Numbered from the stretch's first letter, positions 34,959-42,994 are shown. The stretch is DNA of 64,000 bases from Fibrella aquatilis (GCF_017353255.1 NZ_JAFMYU010000011.1:1-64000); one strand, 5' to 3'. The notes: a model not told the origin generated them from the letters alone. Numbers and translations: made by a program.

Positions 34959-36424
34959 ACCGCCTCCTTTTTCACCGTTTCCAGCGTGGGGGCTTCGGCT
35001 ATGTTGAGGGGAATGGTCACCGTAACGCGGGTGCCTTCGTTAGGTTCAGAGGCCAGCCGAAATACGCCGTTGAGCAGCCGGGCGCGTTCGCGCATATTGT
35101 GTAGGCCGTGGCCGTTCAGGATGCCCTTGGTAGCGGCGTTGGTAAGGCCCTGCCCGTTGTCGCTGACCACCAGCAGCAGGCGGTTATCGCTGAGCCGGAG
35201 ATCAATATCGATCTCGTCGGCCTGAGCGTGTTTAATAGCGTTGCTAAGGGCCTCCTGCGCAATGCGATACACCCCGATCTCAATGGCTTTGTCGAGCCGT
35301 GCGTCGGCTTGTTTAGCGTGTACCTGCATGGCAAGGCCAGTTTGACGGGCCTGTTGTTCAGCCAGTTGGCGTAGGGCGGGTTCCAGACCAAAATCACTCA
35401 AGACGGGCGGCATCAGGTTATTTGATACGTTACGAACCTCTTGTATAGTCTTCAGAATCAGTTCTTTAAGGCTTTTGTATGTGCCCTGTTCCTTTTCAGG
35501 AAGCAGGTGGATAGAGCGCAGATGTTCCACCAGCAATTTCTGGCCAGTCAGCATTTGGCCAATGCCATCATGGAGGTCATATGAAAGGCGGCGGCGTTCG
35601 TCTTCCTGCCCCTGCATCAGTGCCGCCATGCGCACAATCTGCTCGTTCAACTGCTGCTGATGCCGCAACGCCGACTCGCGTAATAGTTTATCCTGAGTTT
35701 CCTGTAACGTCTGGTTGGTTTCCTGTAAGGTTTGGTTAACCGCCTTTGTTTCGCCGTTAGCCAAACTCAGTTGCGCTACTGACTGGTCGAGCGCCCGTAC
35801 GGCGGGTCTGAAAATGAGGTAAGCTTCCAGGGTCAGCACCAGCAAGGTCAGCCCCAGCAGCAGCCATTCGGTAACCGACAGTTGGCTGATTTTTTGCCGC
35901 GACTCTTCCTCATACTGTTGCACCAGTCGGTCCATAGTTTGCAGATACGGTTTTTCGTTGGCCAGAATCTGGTTGACGGCAGCGGTCACTACAGGGTTTT
36001 TCGAGGTAGCGGCAAAAGACGGCTGATTCAGTATAAATTGTGTTTTCTGACTGATAACTGCCATGTAAGGCTGAACGGCAGCAAACAAAGACCGGACAGT
36101 GTCGCTGTTGACAATGCGGGCGCTGCTGGTGGACACCATGCCAGTGCGCAGATTCTCCTGGTAAGTTTCCCAGCGAGCGAGTACAACACTTAATTCAGAC
36201 CGAATGGCCTGGGTGTTGGCTCGATTTGGGGCCATGGTTAGCAGAAGCACGTCTTTCACGATCAACTGACTCTGAAAACGTTGCCGACCCGCATTGTTGA
36301 TGAGCCATGAGTCATTTTCCTGCGCTTTAATCTGGCGTTGTACAAAAAGACAACCGGCCAAACTCAGGCAAGCCACCAGCGTCAGTGCCAGTCGATACCA
36401 GAACGTAAATCGGTTTGTTAGCAT
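34955..36424 (-). CDS. Sensor histidine kinase (HisKA_3 / NarX-type), orphan
   Basis: A 489-residue membrane sensor. TM1 at about 10-27, a periplasmic region with a PilJ/NIT-like start (NNAGRQRFQSQL, 43-54) and TM2 at about 186-206. A cytoplasmic coiled coil with repeated NQTLQET follows, then a HisKA_3 domain with H285 in EDERRRLSYDLHDGIGQML, and a HATPase domain (N395 in EALSNAIKHA, SDNGQGL, GLHNMRERARLLNG). This is the NarX/DegS-type kinase, usually paired with a LuxR-type response regulator. No response regulator lies in the window, so the partner is elsewhere. The periplasmic ligand is unknown. Confidence 0.88.
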   Translation of the reverse strand: MLTNRFTFWYRLALTLVACLSLAGCLFVQRQIKAQENDSWLINNAGRQRFQSQLIVKDVLLLTMAPNRANTQAIRSELSVVLARWETYQENLRTGMVSTSSARIVNSDTVRSLFAAVQPYMAVISQKTQFILNQPSFAATSKNPVVTAAVNQILANEKPYLQTMDRLVQQYEEESRQKISQLSVTEWLLLGLTLLVLTLEAYLIFRPAVRALDQSVAQLSLANGETKAVNQTLQETNQTLQETQDKLLRESALRHQQQLNEQIVRMAALMQGQEDERRRLSYDLHDGIGQMLTGQKLLVEHLRSIHLLPEKEQGTYKSLKELILKTIQEVRNVSNNLMPPVLSDFGLEPALRQLAEQQARQTGLAMQVHAKQADARLDKAIEIGVYRIAQEALSNAIKHAQADEIDIDLRLSDNRLLLVVSDNGQGLTNAATKGILNGHGLHNMRERARLLNGVFRLASEPNEGTRVTVTIPLNIAEAPTLETVKKEAV

Positions 36425-36685
36425 GTGCTAGCGTGTATTGGTATAGTCGATAGAGTGTAGTTATGCCTGACGGCTGATGGGCTAAAAGGTACATTTATAA
36501 AAAAGACCTTTATTCAATTTGGTTTTTCACTTCAAAAGCCAAATTGAAGGCACAAATTAAGCATTTTTAATACTAAACAATTCTGCATCTTATTTTTAGG
36601 GTTAGTGTACCGACTAACATGTCTGTTTACGCTATAGTAATGAACCTTTCCATGCTACTCTGACGAATGCCGTTAGTTTTGTAGT
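36425..36685. other. Divergent regulatory region between histidine kinase and mog
   Basis: About 260 bp, AT-rich, with runs such as TTTTTCACTTCAAAAGCC. It must hold promoters for both genes. A TAGTTTTG box near 36674 is the only recognisable element. Confidence 0.4.
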
Positions 36686-37231
36686 ATGAATCCATCTCAT
36701 TCAACTCCGGCCCGTATTGGCATTATCAACGTGTCAGACCGGGCCAGCGCGGGTGTTTACGAAGATATTCCGGGCAAAGCGGTCGTAGCATTGCTCTCCG
36801 AATGGCTCTCCAGCCCCTGGGAGCCTGTTTATCGCGTCATTCCCGACGAGCAGGACCAGCTTGAAGCAACGTTGATTGAGATGGCTGACCGGGAAAACTG
36901 CTGCCTGATTGTGACTACCGGTGGCACCGGCCCGGCCCTGCGCGACGTTACGCCCGAAGCTACTGAGGCCGTTTGCCATAAAATGATGCCCGGTTTTGGC
37001 GAGCTAATGCGCCAGGAAAGCCTTAAATACGTGCCCACAGCCATTTTATCGCGGCAAACGGCCGGAATACGTCACAAAACGCTCATCCTGAACTTACCGG
37101 GTAAGCCCAAAGCCATTGGCCAGTGCCTTTCGGTGGTGTTTCCGGCTATTCCGTATTGTGTTGACCTGATTGGTGGGCCATTTTTGGAAACAAACGCTGC
37201 ACTTATGCCTGTCTTTAGGCCTAAATCGTAG
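36686..37231 (+). CDS. mog: Molybdopterin adenylyltransferase
   Basis: A 181-residue MogA/MoaB-family enzyme that adenylates molybdopterin before molybdenum insertion. The nucleotide-binding motif is TTGGTGPALRDVTPEAT (77-93), with NVSDRASAGVYEDIPG and LPGKPKAIGQCL as further landmarks. A TAGTTTTG -7-like box lies at 36674-36681, only 5 bases before the start codon, so the message may be leaderless; this is tentative. No other molybdenum-cofactor genes are in the window. It converges with an MFS gene across an AT-rich gap of about 235 bp. Confidence 0.9.
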   Translation: MNPSHSTPARIGIINVSDRASAGVYEDIPGKAVVALLSEWLSSPWEPVYRVIPDEQDQLEATLIEMADRENCCLIVTTGGTGPALRDVTPEATEAVCHKMMPGFGELMRQESLKYVPTAILSRQTAGIRHKTLILNLPGKPKAIGQCLSVVFPAIPYCVDLIGGPFLETNAALMPVFRPKS

Positions 37232-37466
37232 GGTATACTATCAGACTTTAATATGTACAACAAAAGGTAAACCGATTGAGTATTTATCTGATACCTTCCC
37301 AGTATCAATACTTAGTAAGGTCCAGTTTAAAACAAGCAAACTAATTTTTATTAACTACTGACAGTTCGTCATTATATGAGTAAAAAATTAGAGTAAAAAC
37401 ACTTAAAACCGCGTCAATTGTTTTCAGGACTTTTGTTTGTAATACGACTGTATGATTGAGCGAAGA
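37232..37466. other. AT-rich convergent gap, no gene seen
   Basis: About 235 bp between mog and the MFS gene, clearly richer in A/T than its surroundings. I see no open frame of note, no palindrome of the family found elsewhere and no clear terminator. Confidence 0.5.
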
Positions 37467-38720
37467 CTAGTCTCGTTCACTAGTCACAGGTACCTGCGCG
37501 TTGGCGGGCTGTACGTAGGTTCTCAGAGCAGAAGCCGTGATAATGATACTGATAATGGTAAACACCGCACCAGCCAGATAGGGCGCACCGGGGAAATAAA
37601 CGGGAGCCGTGGGCCTGGTGAAATAGGCAAAGAGGTTGGTCATCAGTACGGGGCTGAAAATGGCCGTCAGGCTCATAAGACTGGTAAGCGCTCCTTGCAA
37701 TTCGCCCTGTTCGTTGGGTGGCACTTGCCCCGAAATAATGCCCTGAATGGCCGGACCCGTAATGCCCGCAAAAGCGTAGGGTGCAATAAGCGCCAGGGCC
37801 ATCCAGCCTTCGTTGGCGAACGTGAAGCCAATGAACGCAAAGACATAGACGATCATACCCAGAAAAACGGCCCGTTTCTGCCCAATCTTCGGAATGATGA
37901 GCCGGATAAGCCCACCCTGTACAATGGCCACAGCCAAGCCCACCACGGCCAGCGATATGCCTACCAGCTTGGTGTCCCAGCCATAGCGGAGCATAGTGAA
38001 ATAGCCCCAAACCGACTGCATGACCTGCCCGGCGATATACAAAAAAGCCAGCGCAAGAATCAGCCCTACTAGCGACTTATAGCGTTGCAGCGCTTTGAAC
38101 GATCCAATAGCATTGGCTCGCCGCCAGTTGAATGGACGGCGGTTTTCGAGTGAGAGCGATTCGGGCAGGACAAAAAATCCGTAAAGACAATTGATTAGCG
38201 ACAATGCCGCCGCTGCCAGAAATGGTGCCCGCGTACCGTAGCTGCTCAGTAGACCACCCACGCTTGGCCCGATGATGAACCCCAGCCCAAACGCTGCGCC
38301 TACCAGCCCAAAGTTCTGTGCCCGCTTATCGGGCGTACTGATGTCGGCAATGTAGGCGCTAGCGGTGGTGAAACTAGCCCCGCAGATACCTGCAAACACC
38401 CGCACCACAAACAACCACGCAATAGTGGGCGTGAAAGCACACACCAAAAAGTCGACGCCCAGACCAAACAGCGACAGTAGCAGCACGGGTCGGCGGCCAA
38501 ACTGATCGCTGAGGCCACCCATGACGGGGGCAAACAAAAACTGCATGGCCGCGTAGGCAAACGTGAGCCAACCGCCATACTGCGCTGCCGCACTCAGGCC
38601 CTCGCCGGTGAGTTCTTCGATGAGTTTGGGCACTACCGGCACAATAAGACCAATGCCAATGCAGTCGACGAGGATGGTGATGAAGATGAAAACAAGGGCG
38701 GGGTTACGTTTTTCAGCCAT
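37467..38720 (-). CDS. MFS transporter, TetA/TCR-like
   Basis: A 417-residue, 12-helix major facilitator of the drug/proton antiporter type. MAEKRNPALVFIFITILVDCIGIGLIVPVVPKLIEEL and the loop 2-3 motif GGLSDQFGRRPVLL match the TetA/multidrug group. It likely exports a small compound with protons; actual resistance cannot be told from sequence. The start is taken at MAEKRNPAL, as the longer frame adds 40 residues of unlikely sequence. A DUF2721 membrane protein is divergent from it. Confidence 0.87.
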   Translation of the reverse strand: MAEKRNPALVFIFITILVDCIGIGLIVPVVPKLIEELTGEGLSAAAQYGGWLTFAYAAMQFLFAPVMGGLSDQFGRRPVLLLSLFGLGVDFLVCAFTPTIAWLFVVRVFAGICGASFTTASAYIADISTPDKRAQNFGLVGAAFGLGFIIGPSVGGLLSSYGTRAPFLAAAALSLINCLYGFFVLPESLSLENRRPFNWRRANAIGSFKALQRYKSLVGLILALAFLYIAGQVMQSVWGYFTMLRYGWDTKLVGISLAVVGLAVAIVQGGLIRLIIPKIGQKRAVFLGMIVYVFAFIGFTFANEGWMALALIAPYAFAGITGPAIQGIISGQVPPNEQGELQGALTSLMSLTAIFSPVLMTNLFAYFTRPTAPVYFPGAPYLAGAVFTIISIIITASALRTYVQPANAQVPVTSERD

Positions 38721-38818
38721 GAAGAAGGAAGTTGCGGGGCGAAGTTGGCTGCAAGTTACGACCTTACGGAAGGATACCTTTTCCGAACCACACAACAGAG
38801 CGGGGGGTTTACTGTGTA

Positions 38819-38856
38819 GTGTCTTCTGTTTAGTGTTCATAGTGAACAGAAGACAC
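38819..38856. repeat. Short heptad palindrome upstream of DUF2721 gene
   Basis: GTGTCTTCTGTT (38819-38830) and AACAGAAGACAC (38845-38856) form 12-bp exact arms, with further pairing inside. The surrounding units (GTGTAGT, GTCTTCT, GTTTAGT) follow the period of 7. It lies 14 bases before the DUF2721 start. Confidence 0.72.
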
Positions 38857-38870
38857 CGAACAATAAAAAT

Positions 38871-39326
38871 ATGGAACTCACCATTAGTACCCCGGCGCTG
38901 CTGTTCTCAACGGTTTCGCTGTTGATGATTGCCTTTACCAACCGGTTTCTGGCCATTTCCAGCCTCATCCGCGATTTGCACGATAAGTTTCGGACCAATC
39001 CCGAAGATGTGTACGTAAACCAGATCAAAAACCTGCATCAGCGGCTGTATCTCATCCGCAATATTCAGATCATGGCCGTACTTAGTCTGCTGCTCAGTGC
39101 TATCTGTATGTTTGCTATTTTTCAAGGCAATCAGCTCATTGCCAGCTATCTATTTGGTTTTGCCCTGCTGCTGCAAATTTCGGCCCTGCTGATTTCGGTT
39201 TGGGAAATATCCATTTCCATCAAAGCGCTCGGCATTGAACTGAGCGACATGGAAAAGGAACTGGGCCACCGCCGGTTCGATCTGTTTGCCCTCCGTTCGC
39301 GGCTGGGTGGGTCAGACGAAGGCTAA
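38871..39326 (+). CDS. DUF2721 membrane protein
   Basis: A 151-residue protein with three membrane segments (about 8-28, 65-85, 92-115) and charged loops, typical of DUF2721, a small membrane family of unknown role. The loop SSLIRDLHDKFRTNPEDVYVNQIKNLHQRLYLIRN and the C-terminal SIKALGIELSDMEKEL are the parts conserved in the family. It precedes the Anbu proteasome gene by 57 bp on the same strand, though the latter has a -7 box of its own. Confidence 0.85.
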   Translation: MELTISTPALLFSTVSLLMIAFTNRFLAISSLIRDLHDKFRTNPEDVYVNQIKNLHQRLYLIRNIQIMAVLSLLLSAICMFAIFQGNQLIASYLFGFALLLQISALLISVWEISISIKALGIELSDMEKELGHRRFDLFALRSRLGGSDEG

Positions 39327-39343
39327 CATGGCCCCTACCCGTT

Positions 39344-39351
39344 TATCTTTG
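39344..39351 (+). promoter_or_regulatory. -7 box (TATCTTTG) upstream of the Anbu gene
   Basis: TATCTTTG matches TAnnTTTG and lies 32 bases before the Anbu start codon. I see no clear TTG at the -33 position, so this is a moderate candidate. Confidence 0.45.
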
Positions 39352-39383
39352 TTCACTGTACGTTTTACCAATTTCTGCCGCTA

Positions 39384-40124
39384 ATGACCTATTGCCTAGG
39401 TATCAAAGTAAAATCCGGGCTGGTTGCCATTGCCGATACGCGCCTAACGTCGGGCACCGAAGTGTCGACCAACCGGAAGATTACCGTCCATGAAGTGGAG
39501 AACCACTCGCTGTTTATTATGACGTCAGGTTTACGCTCGGTACGCGACAAGGCCATCATTTATTTCCGTGAAGTGCTGGCCGAGCAGGATAAGGGGTTCA
39601 ACAAGCTCTACAAAGCAGTTAACGCCTTTGGCGAACAGGTGAAACGGGTGGCAGCCGAAGACAAAGCATCTATTCTGGCATCGGGCATGAGCTTCAACCT
39701 GCACGCCATTGTGGGAGGCCAACTTCAGGACGACGACGAACACAAGCTCTTTCTGCTCTATCCCGAAGGCAACTGGGTGGAGGTCGATTCGGGGTCGCTG
39801 TTCAAGATTATTGGCAACGCCAATTACGGAAAGCCACTGTTGTTCAGAAACTTAACGTACGAATCGACCCTTCAGGAGGCGCTGAAAATTGGCTTTCTGG
39901 CCTTCGACGCCACCCGCGTGAGTGCCAATGACGTAGACTATCCCCTCGACGTAGTAATATACAACAAAGACTCATTCCACATGACCGAACACCGGCTGGA
40001 GAAAGAGGACATGGACGAAATCTCGCACCAGTGGAGCGCCCTGCTCAACAACTCTGTCCGCCGTCTGCCCACCTACTGGATGGACCCCATTTTTGATAAA
40101 GTCCTAAAAATGAACAATGTATAA
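39384..40124 (+). CDS. Anbu-type proteasome homologue
   Basis: A 246-residue protein of the Ntn-hydrolase/proteasome beta fold, matching the bacterial Anbu (ancestral beta-subunit) group. The nucleophile is Thr2, exposed after Met removal (MTYCLGIKVKSG), with D18 (IADTRL) and K32 (TNRKI) completing the expected centre. Anbu forms open ring-like or helical assemblies; its cellular substrate is not settled. It is usually found with a transglutaminase-like protein, an alpha-E (DUF403) protein and a circularly permuted ATP-grasp enzyme; here only the transglutaminase follows. The final codons (KMNNV) lie within a palindrome, so the repeat has likely shaped the C-terminus. Confidence 0.9.
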   Translation: MTYCLGIKVKSGLVAIADTRLTSGTEVSTNRKITVHEVENHSLFIMTSGLRSVRDKAIIYFREVLAEQDKGFNKLYKAVNAFGEQVKRVAAEDKASILASGMSFNLHAIVGGQLQDDDEHKLFLLYPEGNWVEVDSGSLFKIIGNANYGKPLLFRNLTYESTLQEALKIGFLAFDATRVSANDVDYPLDVVIYNKDSFHMTEHRLEKEDMDEISHQWSALLNNSVRRLPTYWMDPIFDKVLKMNNV

Positions 40125-40202
40125 TGTACACTGAACAATGGCTTCGCGCACTACACTTAATGCGCGAAGCCATTGTTCAGTGTACATTATACATTGTTCA
40201 TT
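40109..40202. repeat. Heptad-armed palindrome, perfect 42-bp arms
   Basis: Arms 40109-40150 and 40161-40202 are exact reverse complements, with a 10-nt loop. Units are AATGAAC, AATGTAT, AATGTAC; inner module GGCTTCGCGCA. The left arm encodes the last codons and stop of the Anbu gene; the right arm ends 8 bases before the transglutaminase start. Unit sequence is close to that at 8661-8753. Confidence 0.95.
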
Positions 40203-40210
40203 CCCTTCTC

Positions 40211-41056
40211 ATGCACCTTTCCGTTTGGCATCAGTTGCGGTATCGATACGACCAGCCGGTTGTGCTCAACCCGCACACGGTGTACCTCTATCCGCGCACG
40301 TACCCTTACCAACGCCTGCAACACTATGATTTGCAGATCGACCCGGTGCCTTCGAAGGTGGTGCGGAATGTAGACGTAGAGGGCAACGTACAGCAGATTA
40401 TTTACTTTGCCGGACCCACCGATCACCTAACCATCACCACCGAAACTACGGTTGATTCCGAGCCATTCAACTCACTCGATTTTGTCCTTTTTCCCTTCGA
40501 TACACAGCATGTTCCGTTTGAGTACGCGTCTGACCTACAACCTTTGCTTGCTCAATATCTGGTACGCGATAGTATAACACAGGCGGTCGAAGTTTGGGCG
40601 CGGCAAATTGCCGGTGACGTATCGTGGCAAACGGTGCCATTCCTCCTAGCCCTTAGCGACACTATTCGGCAGTTCGTCTACGTAGTTCGCGAAGAAGGTG
40701 CCCCGCTGCCGCCCGAACAAACCCTGCGCGACCGTTGCGGGTCGTGCCGCGATTATACCACGCTCTACATGGCTGCCTGCCGCAGTTTGGGCCTTGCCGC
40801 CCGGTTTGTGAGTGGCTACCTCTTCGGGTCGGCACAGCAGCAACATCAACTCCACGCCTGGGCCGAGGTTTACCTGCCCGGTGCCGGCTGGCGCGGTTTC
40901 GATCCCACCGAAAACACCGTGGTCGTAAACAAGCACATATTTCTGGCCTCCTCGGCCCACGCCGAACTCACCGCTCCCGTTAGCGGCACCTTCACCGGCC
41001 GGGCTAACTCCACGCTGGAAGCAGACGTTAAAATAAAAGGGAGTGGTGAGTGCTGA
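40211..41056 (+). CDS. Transglutaminase-like cysteine protease-fold protein, Anbu partner
   Basis: A 281-residue protein of the bacterial transglutaminase-like family. An N-terminal beta domain (MHLSVWHQLRYRYDQPV, YDLQIDPVPS) precedes the catalytic domain with C179 (RCGSCRDYTTLYMAACR), H215 (HAWAEVYLPG) and D231 (GFDPTENT). Most similar in layout to the proteins found beside Anbu, where they may act in peptide ligation or release. Start chosen at MHLSVW after the palindrome; the longer frame reads through the repeat. Its own last residues (GSGEC) are encoded by the left arm of the next palindrome. Confidence 0.9.
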   Translation: MHLSVWHQLRYRYDQPVVLNPHTVYLYPRTYPYQRLQHYDLQIDPVPSKVVRNVDVEGNVQQIIYFAGPTDHLTITTETTVDSEPFNSLDFVLFPFDTQHVPFEYASDLQPLLAQYLVRDSITQAVEVWARQIAGDVSWQTVPFLLALSDTIRQFVYVVREEGAPLPPEQTLRDRCGSCRDYTTLYMAACRSLGLAARFVSGYLFGSAQQQHQLHAWAEVYLPGAGWRGFDPTENTVVVNKHIFLASSAHAELTAPVSGTFTGRANSTLEADVKIKGSGEC

Positions 41057-41155
41057 GTGGTGAGTGCTGAGTGGTAAGTGATGAGTTTGCTGCCGCCAGA
41101 GCACTACGCTGGCGGCAGCAAACTCATCACTTACCACTCAGCACTCACCACTCCC
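41039..41155. repeat. Heptad-armed palindrome with 14-bp arm difference
   Basis: Left arm 41039-41099 (61 bp) and right arm 41109-41155 (47 bp) match, except that the left has two additional 7-bp units (GAGTGGT, GAGTGCT). Inner module TTTGCTGCCGCCAG. The left arm contains the transglutaminase stop codon; the right arm ends 2 bases before the SUI1 stop codon. Confidence 0.94.
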
Positions 41156-41157
41156 TT

Positions 41158-41493
41158 CTATCCTCCCGCCTTTTTTGCTCCGTATTTCTTGCCCGTCAGG
41201 TAAGTCAGGATTTTGTCGCGGTGGTCGCCCTGGATTTGGATCTCGCCGTCTTTTACCGTGCCACCCGTGCCGCAGGTGTTTTTGAGGGCTTTGCCCAACT
41301 CGGCCAGGTCGGCTTCGGTGCCCACAAACCCGCGCACGGCCGTCATTACTTTGCCGCCGCCCCGCCGGTCGAGCCATACCTTAAGTTGCTGTTGCTGAGG
41401 CGCTAGTGTATCGGCCTCCGGCTCATTGTCACTTTGGTATTCATGATCAGGATTCGTCGAATAAACAATCCCCGTGTAGTTTTTCTTGCTCAT
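41158..41493 (-). CDS. SUI1/eIF1-like translation factor (YciH-type)
   Basis: A 111-residue protein with the eIF1/SUI1 fold: about 40 variable N-terminal residues, then VWLDRRGGGKVMTAVRGFVG, KALKNTCGTGGTVKDGEIQIQGDHRDKILTYL, which are the conserved RNA/ribosome-contact parts. Bacterial members (YciH) can affect start-codon fidelity; the physiological role here is unknown. It follows the lipid kinase gene by 15 bp and is probably cotranscribed with it. Confidence 0.94.
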   Translation of the reverse strand: MSKKNYTGIVYSTNPDHEYQSDNEPEADTLAPQQQQLKVWLDRRGGGKVMTAVRGFVGTEADLAELGKALKNTCGTGGTVKDGEIQIQGDHRDKILTYLTGKKYGAKKAGG

Positions 41494-41508
41494 TTCAAGA
41501 GAGAGTTT

Positions 41509-42393
41509 TCAAAGTAGTACCAACAAGCTGCCCGGCAGTACCCGCACAATGCAGGTATGACCAGTCAATACAATGGGTTCGCCGTCGGCGTGGGCAAGGA
41601 GGGGGGCACTGCTCTGGATGGTGGCCTGCTGCACCCGGTCGCTTCGCCAGTAGGCCGACGTGTTCAGCGATTTGTTGAAGAGCCGCCAGCCAATCAGCCC
41701 CGCCATCCGGGCTGGGAACGGTTTAATTTGACAAAGATCCAACTGCCCGTCGGCGATGTTGGCGAGGGGAGCAATCCAGGCGTTGTTGCCAAACTGCGCT
41801 GCGTTGGCCACCGTTAGCGAAAACAGCGGCCCGGTCTCCCGGTCGTCTATTATATACTGGGTTGGTTTGTAGCTCCAAAACGCCCGGTAGGCCGTTTTCA
41901 CATAGGTCTGTAGTCCCCGCGTGGGCTGGTTGGCAAATTCGTGAGCCACGTAGGCTTCAAACCCCAGTCCGGCGGTGCAGAAAAAAGGCAGATCGTTGAT
42001 CTCTCCGCTGTCAATCAGCACGGGTTTGCCCGCCAGTGCCCGCTGAATGGCCTTTTTTGGGTTCATGGGTAGGCCCAGGTGTCGCGCCAGCCCATTGCCC
42101 GACCCCATCGGCACAATGCCCAGCGCCGTGGCTGTTTTGCGCAACGCCCGCGCCACTTCGTTGATCGTGCCATCGCCGCCCATGACTAGCACCCGCCGAA
42201 TGCCCGTTTGGGCTGCCTGGGCAGCAAGGTCTGTGGCGTGGCCCGCGTGGGTAGTCATGATAAGCTCGGGCTGGAAGCCCTGCCGGGCGGCTTCGGTGGC
42301 AATGAAGGTGCGTAAGGCCTCTTTTTGCGCTAGTGGCATCGTACCCGACAGCGGGTTGATGATGACCAAAAGGTCGGTTTTTGGCATCGACAT
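41509..42393 (-). CDS. Diacylglycerol/lipid kinase family protein
   Basis: A 294-residue protein of the DAGK catalytic family (YegS/DgkB-like). The nucleotide-binding region is LVIINPLSGTM and RRVLVMGGDGTINEVARAL, followed by GIVPMGSGNGLARHLGLP, with the C-terminal sandwich domain. It would phosphorylate a lipid such as diacylglycerol or a sphingolipid-type substrate with ATP. Start at MSMPKTD overlaps the stop of the small membrane gene by one base (TAATG), so the two are translationally coupled. Which lipid is used cannot be told. Confidence 0.9.
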   Translation of the reverse strand: MSMPKTDLLVIINPLSGTMPLAQKEALRTFIATEAARQGFQPELIMTTHAGHATDLAAQAAQTGIRRVLVMGGDGTINEVARALRKTATALGIVPMGSGNGLARHLGLPMNPKKAIQRALAGKPVLIDSGEINDLPFFCTAGLGFEAYVAHEFANQPTRGLQTYVKTAYRAFWSYKPTQYIIDDRETGPLFSLTVANAAQFGNNAWIAPLANIADGQLDLCQIKPFPARMAGLIGWRLFNKSLNTSAYWRSDRVQQATIQSSAPLLAHADGEPIVLTGHTCIVRVLPGSLLVLL

Positions 42394-42506
42394 TAAGCGA
42401 AAAAGAGAAAAAGAAGGGCAATAAACACCACGATGAAAATATAATACCAGCCGTCGGAGAAGATGTAAGGCTTATATTCCCGGTAAAAATCACGTAACCG
42501 TTTCAT
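42393..42506 (-). CDS. 37-residue membrane protein coupled to lipid kinase
   Basis: A short open frame not usually called: MKRLRDFYREYKPY, then ...SDGW, then one hydrophobic helix of about 17 residues ending at the C-terminus (IFIVVFIALLFLFFA). The layout is an amphipathic basic/aromatic start with a single membrane span. Its stop codon shares one base with the lipid kinase start (TAATG), a common coupling. The start is 20 bp from a divergent gene. I do not recognise a family; it could be a small regulator or anchor for the kinase. Confidence 0.6.
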   Translation of the reverse strand: MKRLRDFYREYKPYIFSDGWYYIFIVVFIALLFLFFA

Positions 42507-42526
42507 CCTACGAAGTTCGCCCAAAA

Positions 42527-42958
42527 ATGAGACATATCCTGTTGCTACTTACCTGCCTGGCCATAGCCGCCACTGCCAGCGCACAAACCCCCGCCGACCG
42601 CAAGGCCATTTTGGGTATCCTGAAACGCCAGAACGATGACTGGAACGCCGGGCGTGTAGAGCAGTTTATGGTAGGCTATTGGCCGTCTGACTCGCTCACA
42701 TTCGTGGGTAAAGGCGGTATTACCTACGGCTATGCACCTACGCTGGCCAACTACAAAAAGCGCTACCCCGACCGCGCTGCCATGGGTACACTGGCGTTCA
42801 CGATCCTAAAAACTGAGTTTCCCGGCCCGAATGTTGCCTATGTCATTGGCAAATGGCACCTCACCCGTCCGCAGGTGGGCGACGTGGGTGGGCACTTTAC
42901 CCTGCTTTGGCGCAAAATAGCGGGCCAGTGGGTCATCATCAGCGACCATTCGTCGTAA
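42527..42958 (+). CDS. Exported DUF4440/SnoaL-like protein
   Basis: A 143-residue protein with a signal peptide (cut after ASAQ, about residue 20) and an NTF2-like cone fold typical of DUF4440: ILGILKRQNDDWNAGRVEQFMVGYW, TLANYKKRYPDRAAMGTL and the C-terminal GGHFTLLWRKIAGQWVIISDHSS. Such proteins bind small ligands; enzymatic activity is uncertain. It is 36 bp upstream of the BatA-like gene on the same strand. Confidence 0.87.
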   Translation: MRHILLLLTCLAIAATASAQTPADRKAILGILKRQNDDWNAGRVEQFMVGYWPSDSLTFVGKGGITYGYAPTLANYKKRYPDRAAMGTLAFTILKTEFPGPNVAYVIGKWHLTRPQVGDVGGHFTLLWRKIAGQWVIISDHSS

Positions 42959-42994
42959 TTCGCCTAAATTCGGGCTATCAAGCGTTACTCGTTC

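Noticed and set aside
37467-38720. Tetracycline resistance gene
   Set aside because: TetA-like MFS carriers include many general pumps; nothing in the sequence or context shows drug specificity.
40124-40210. Earlier start for the transglutaminase
   Set aside because: This reads through the palindrome and yields a sequence unrelated to the family; MHLSVWHQ begins where the fold begins.
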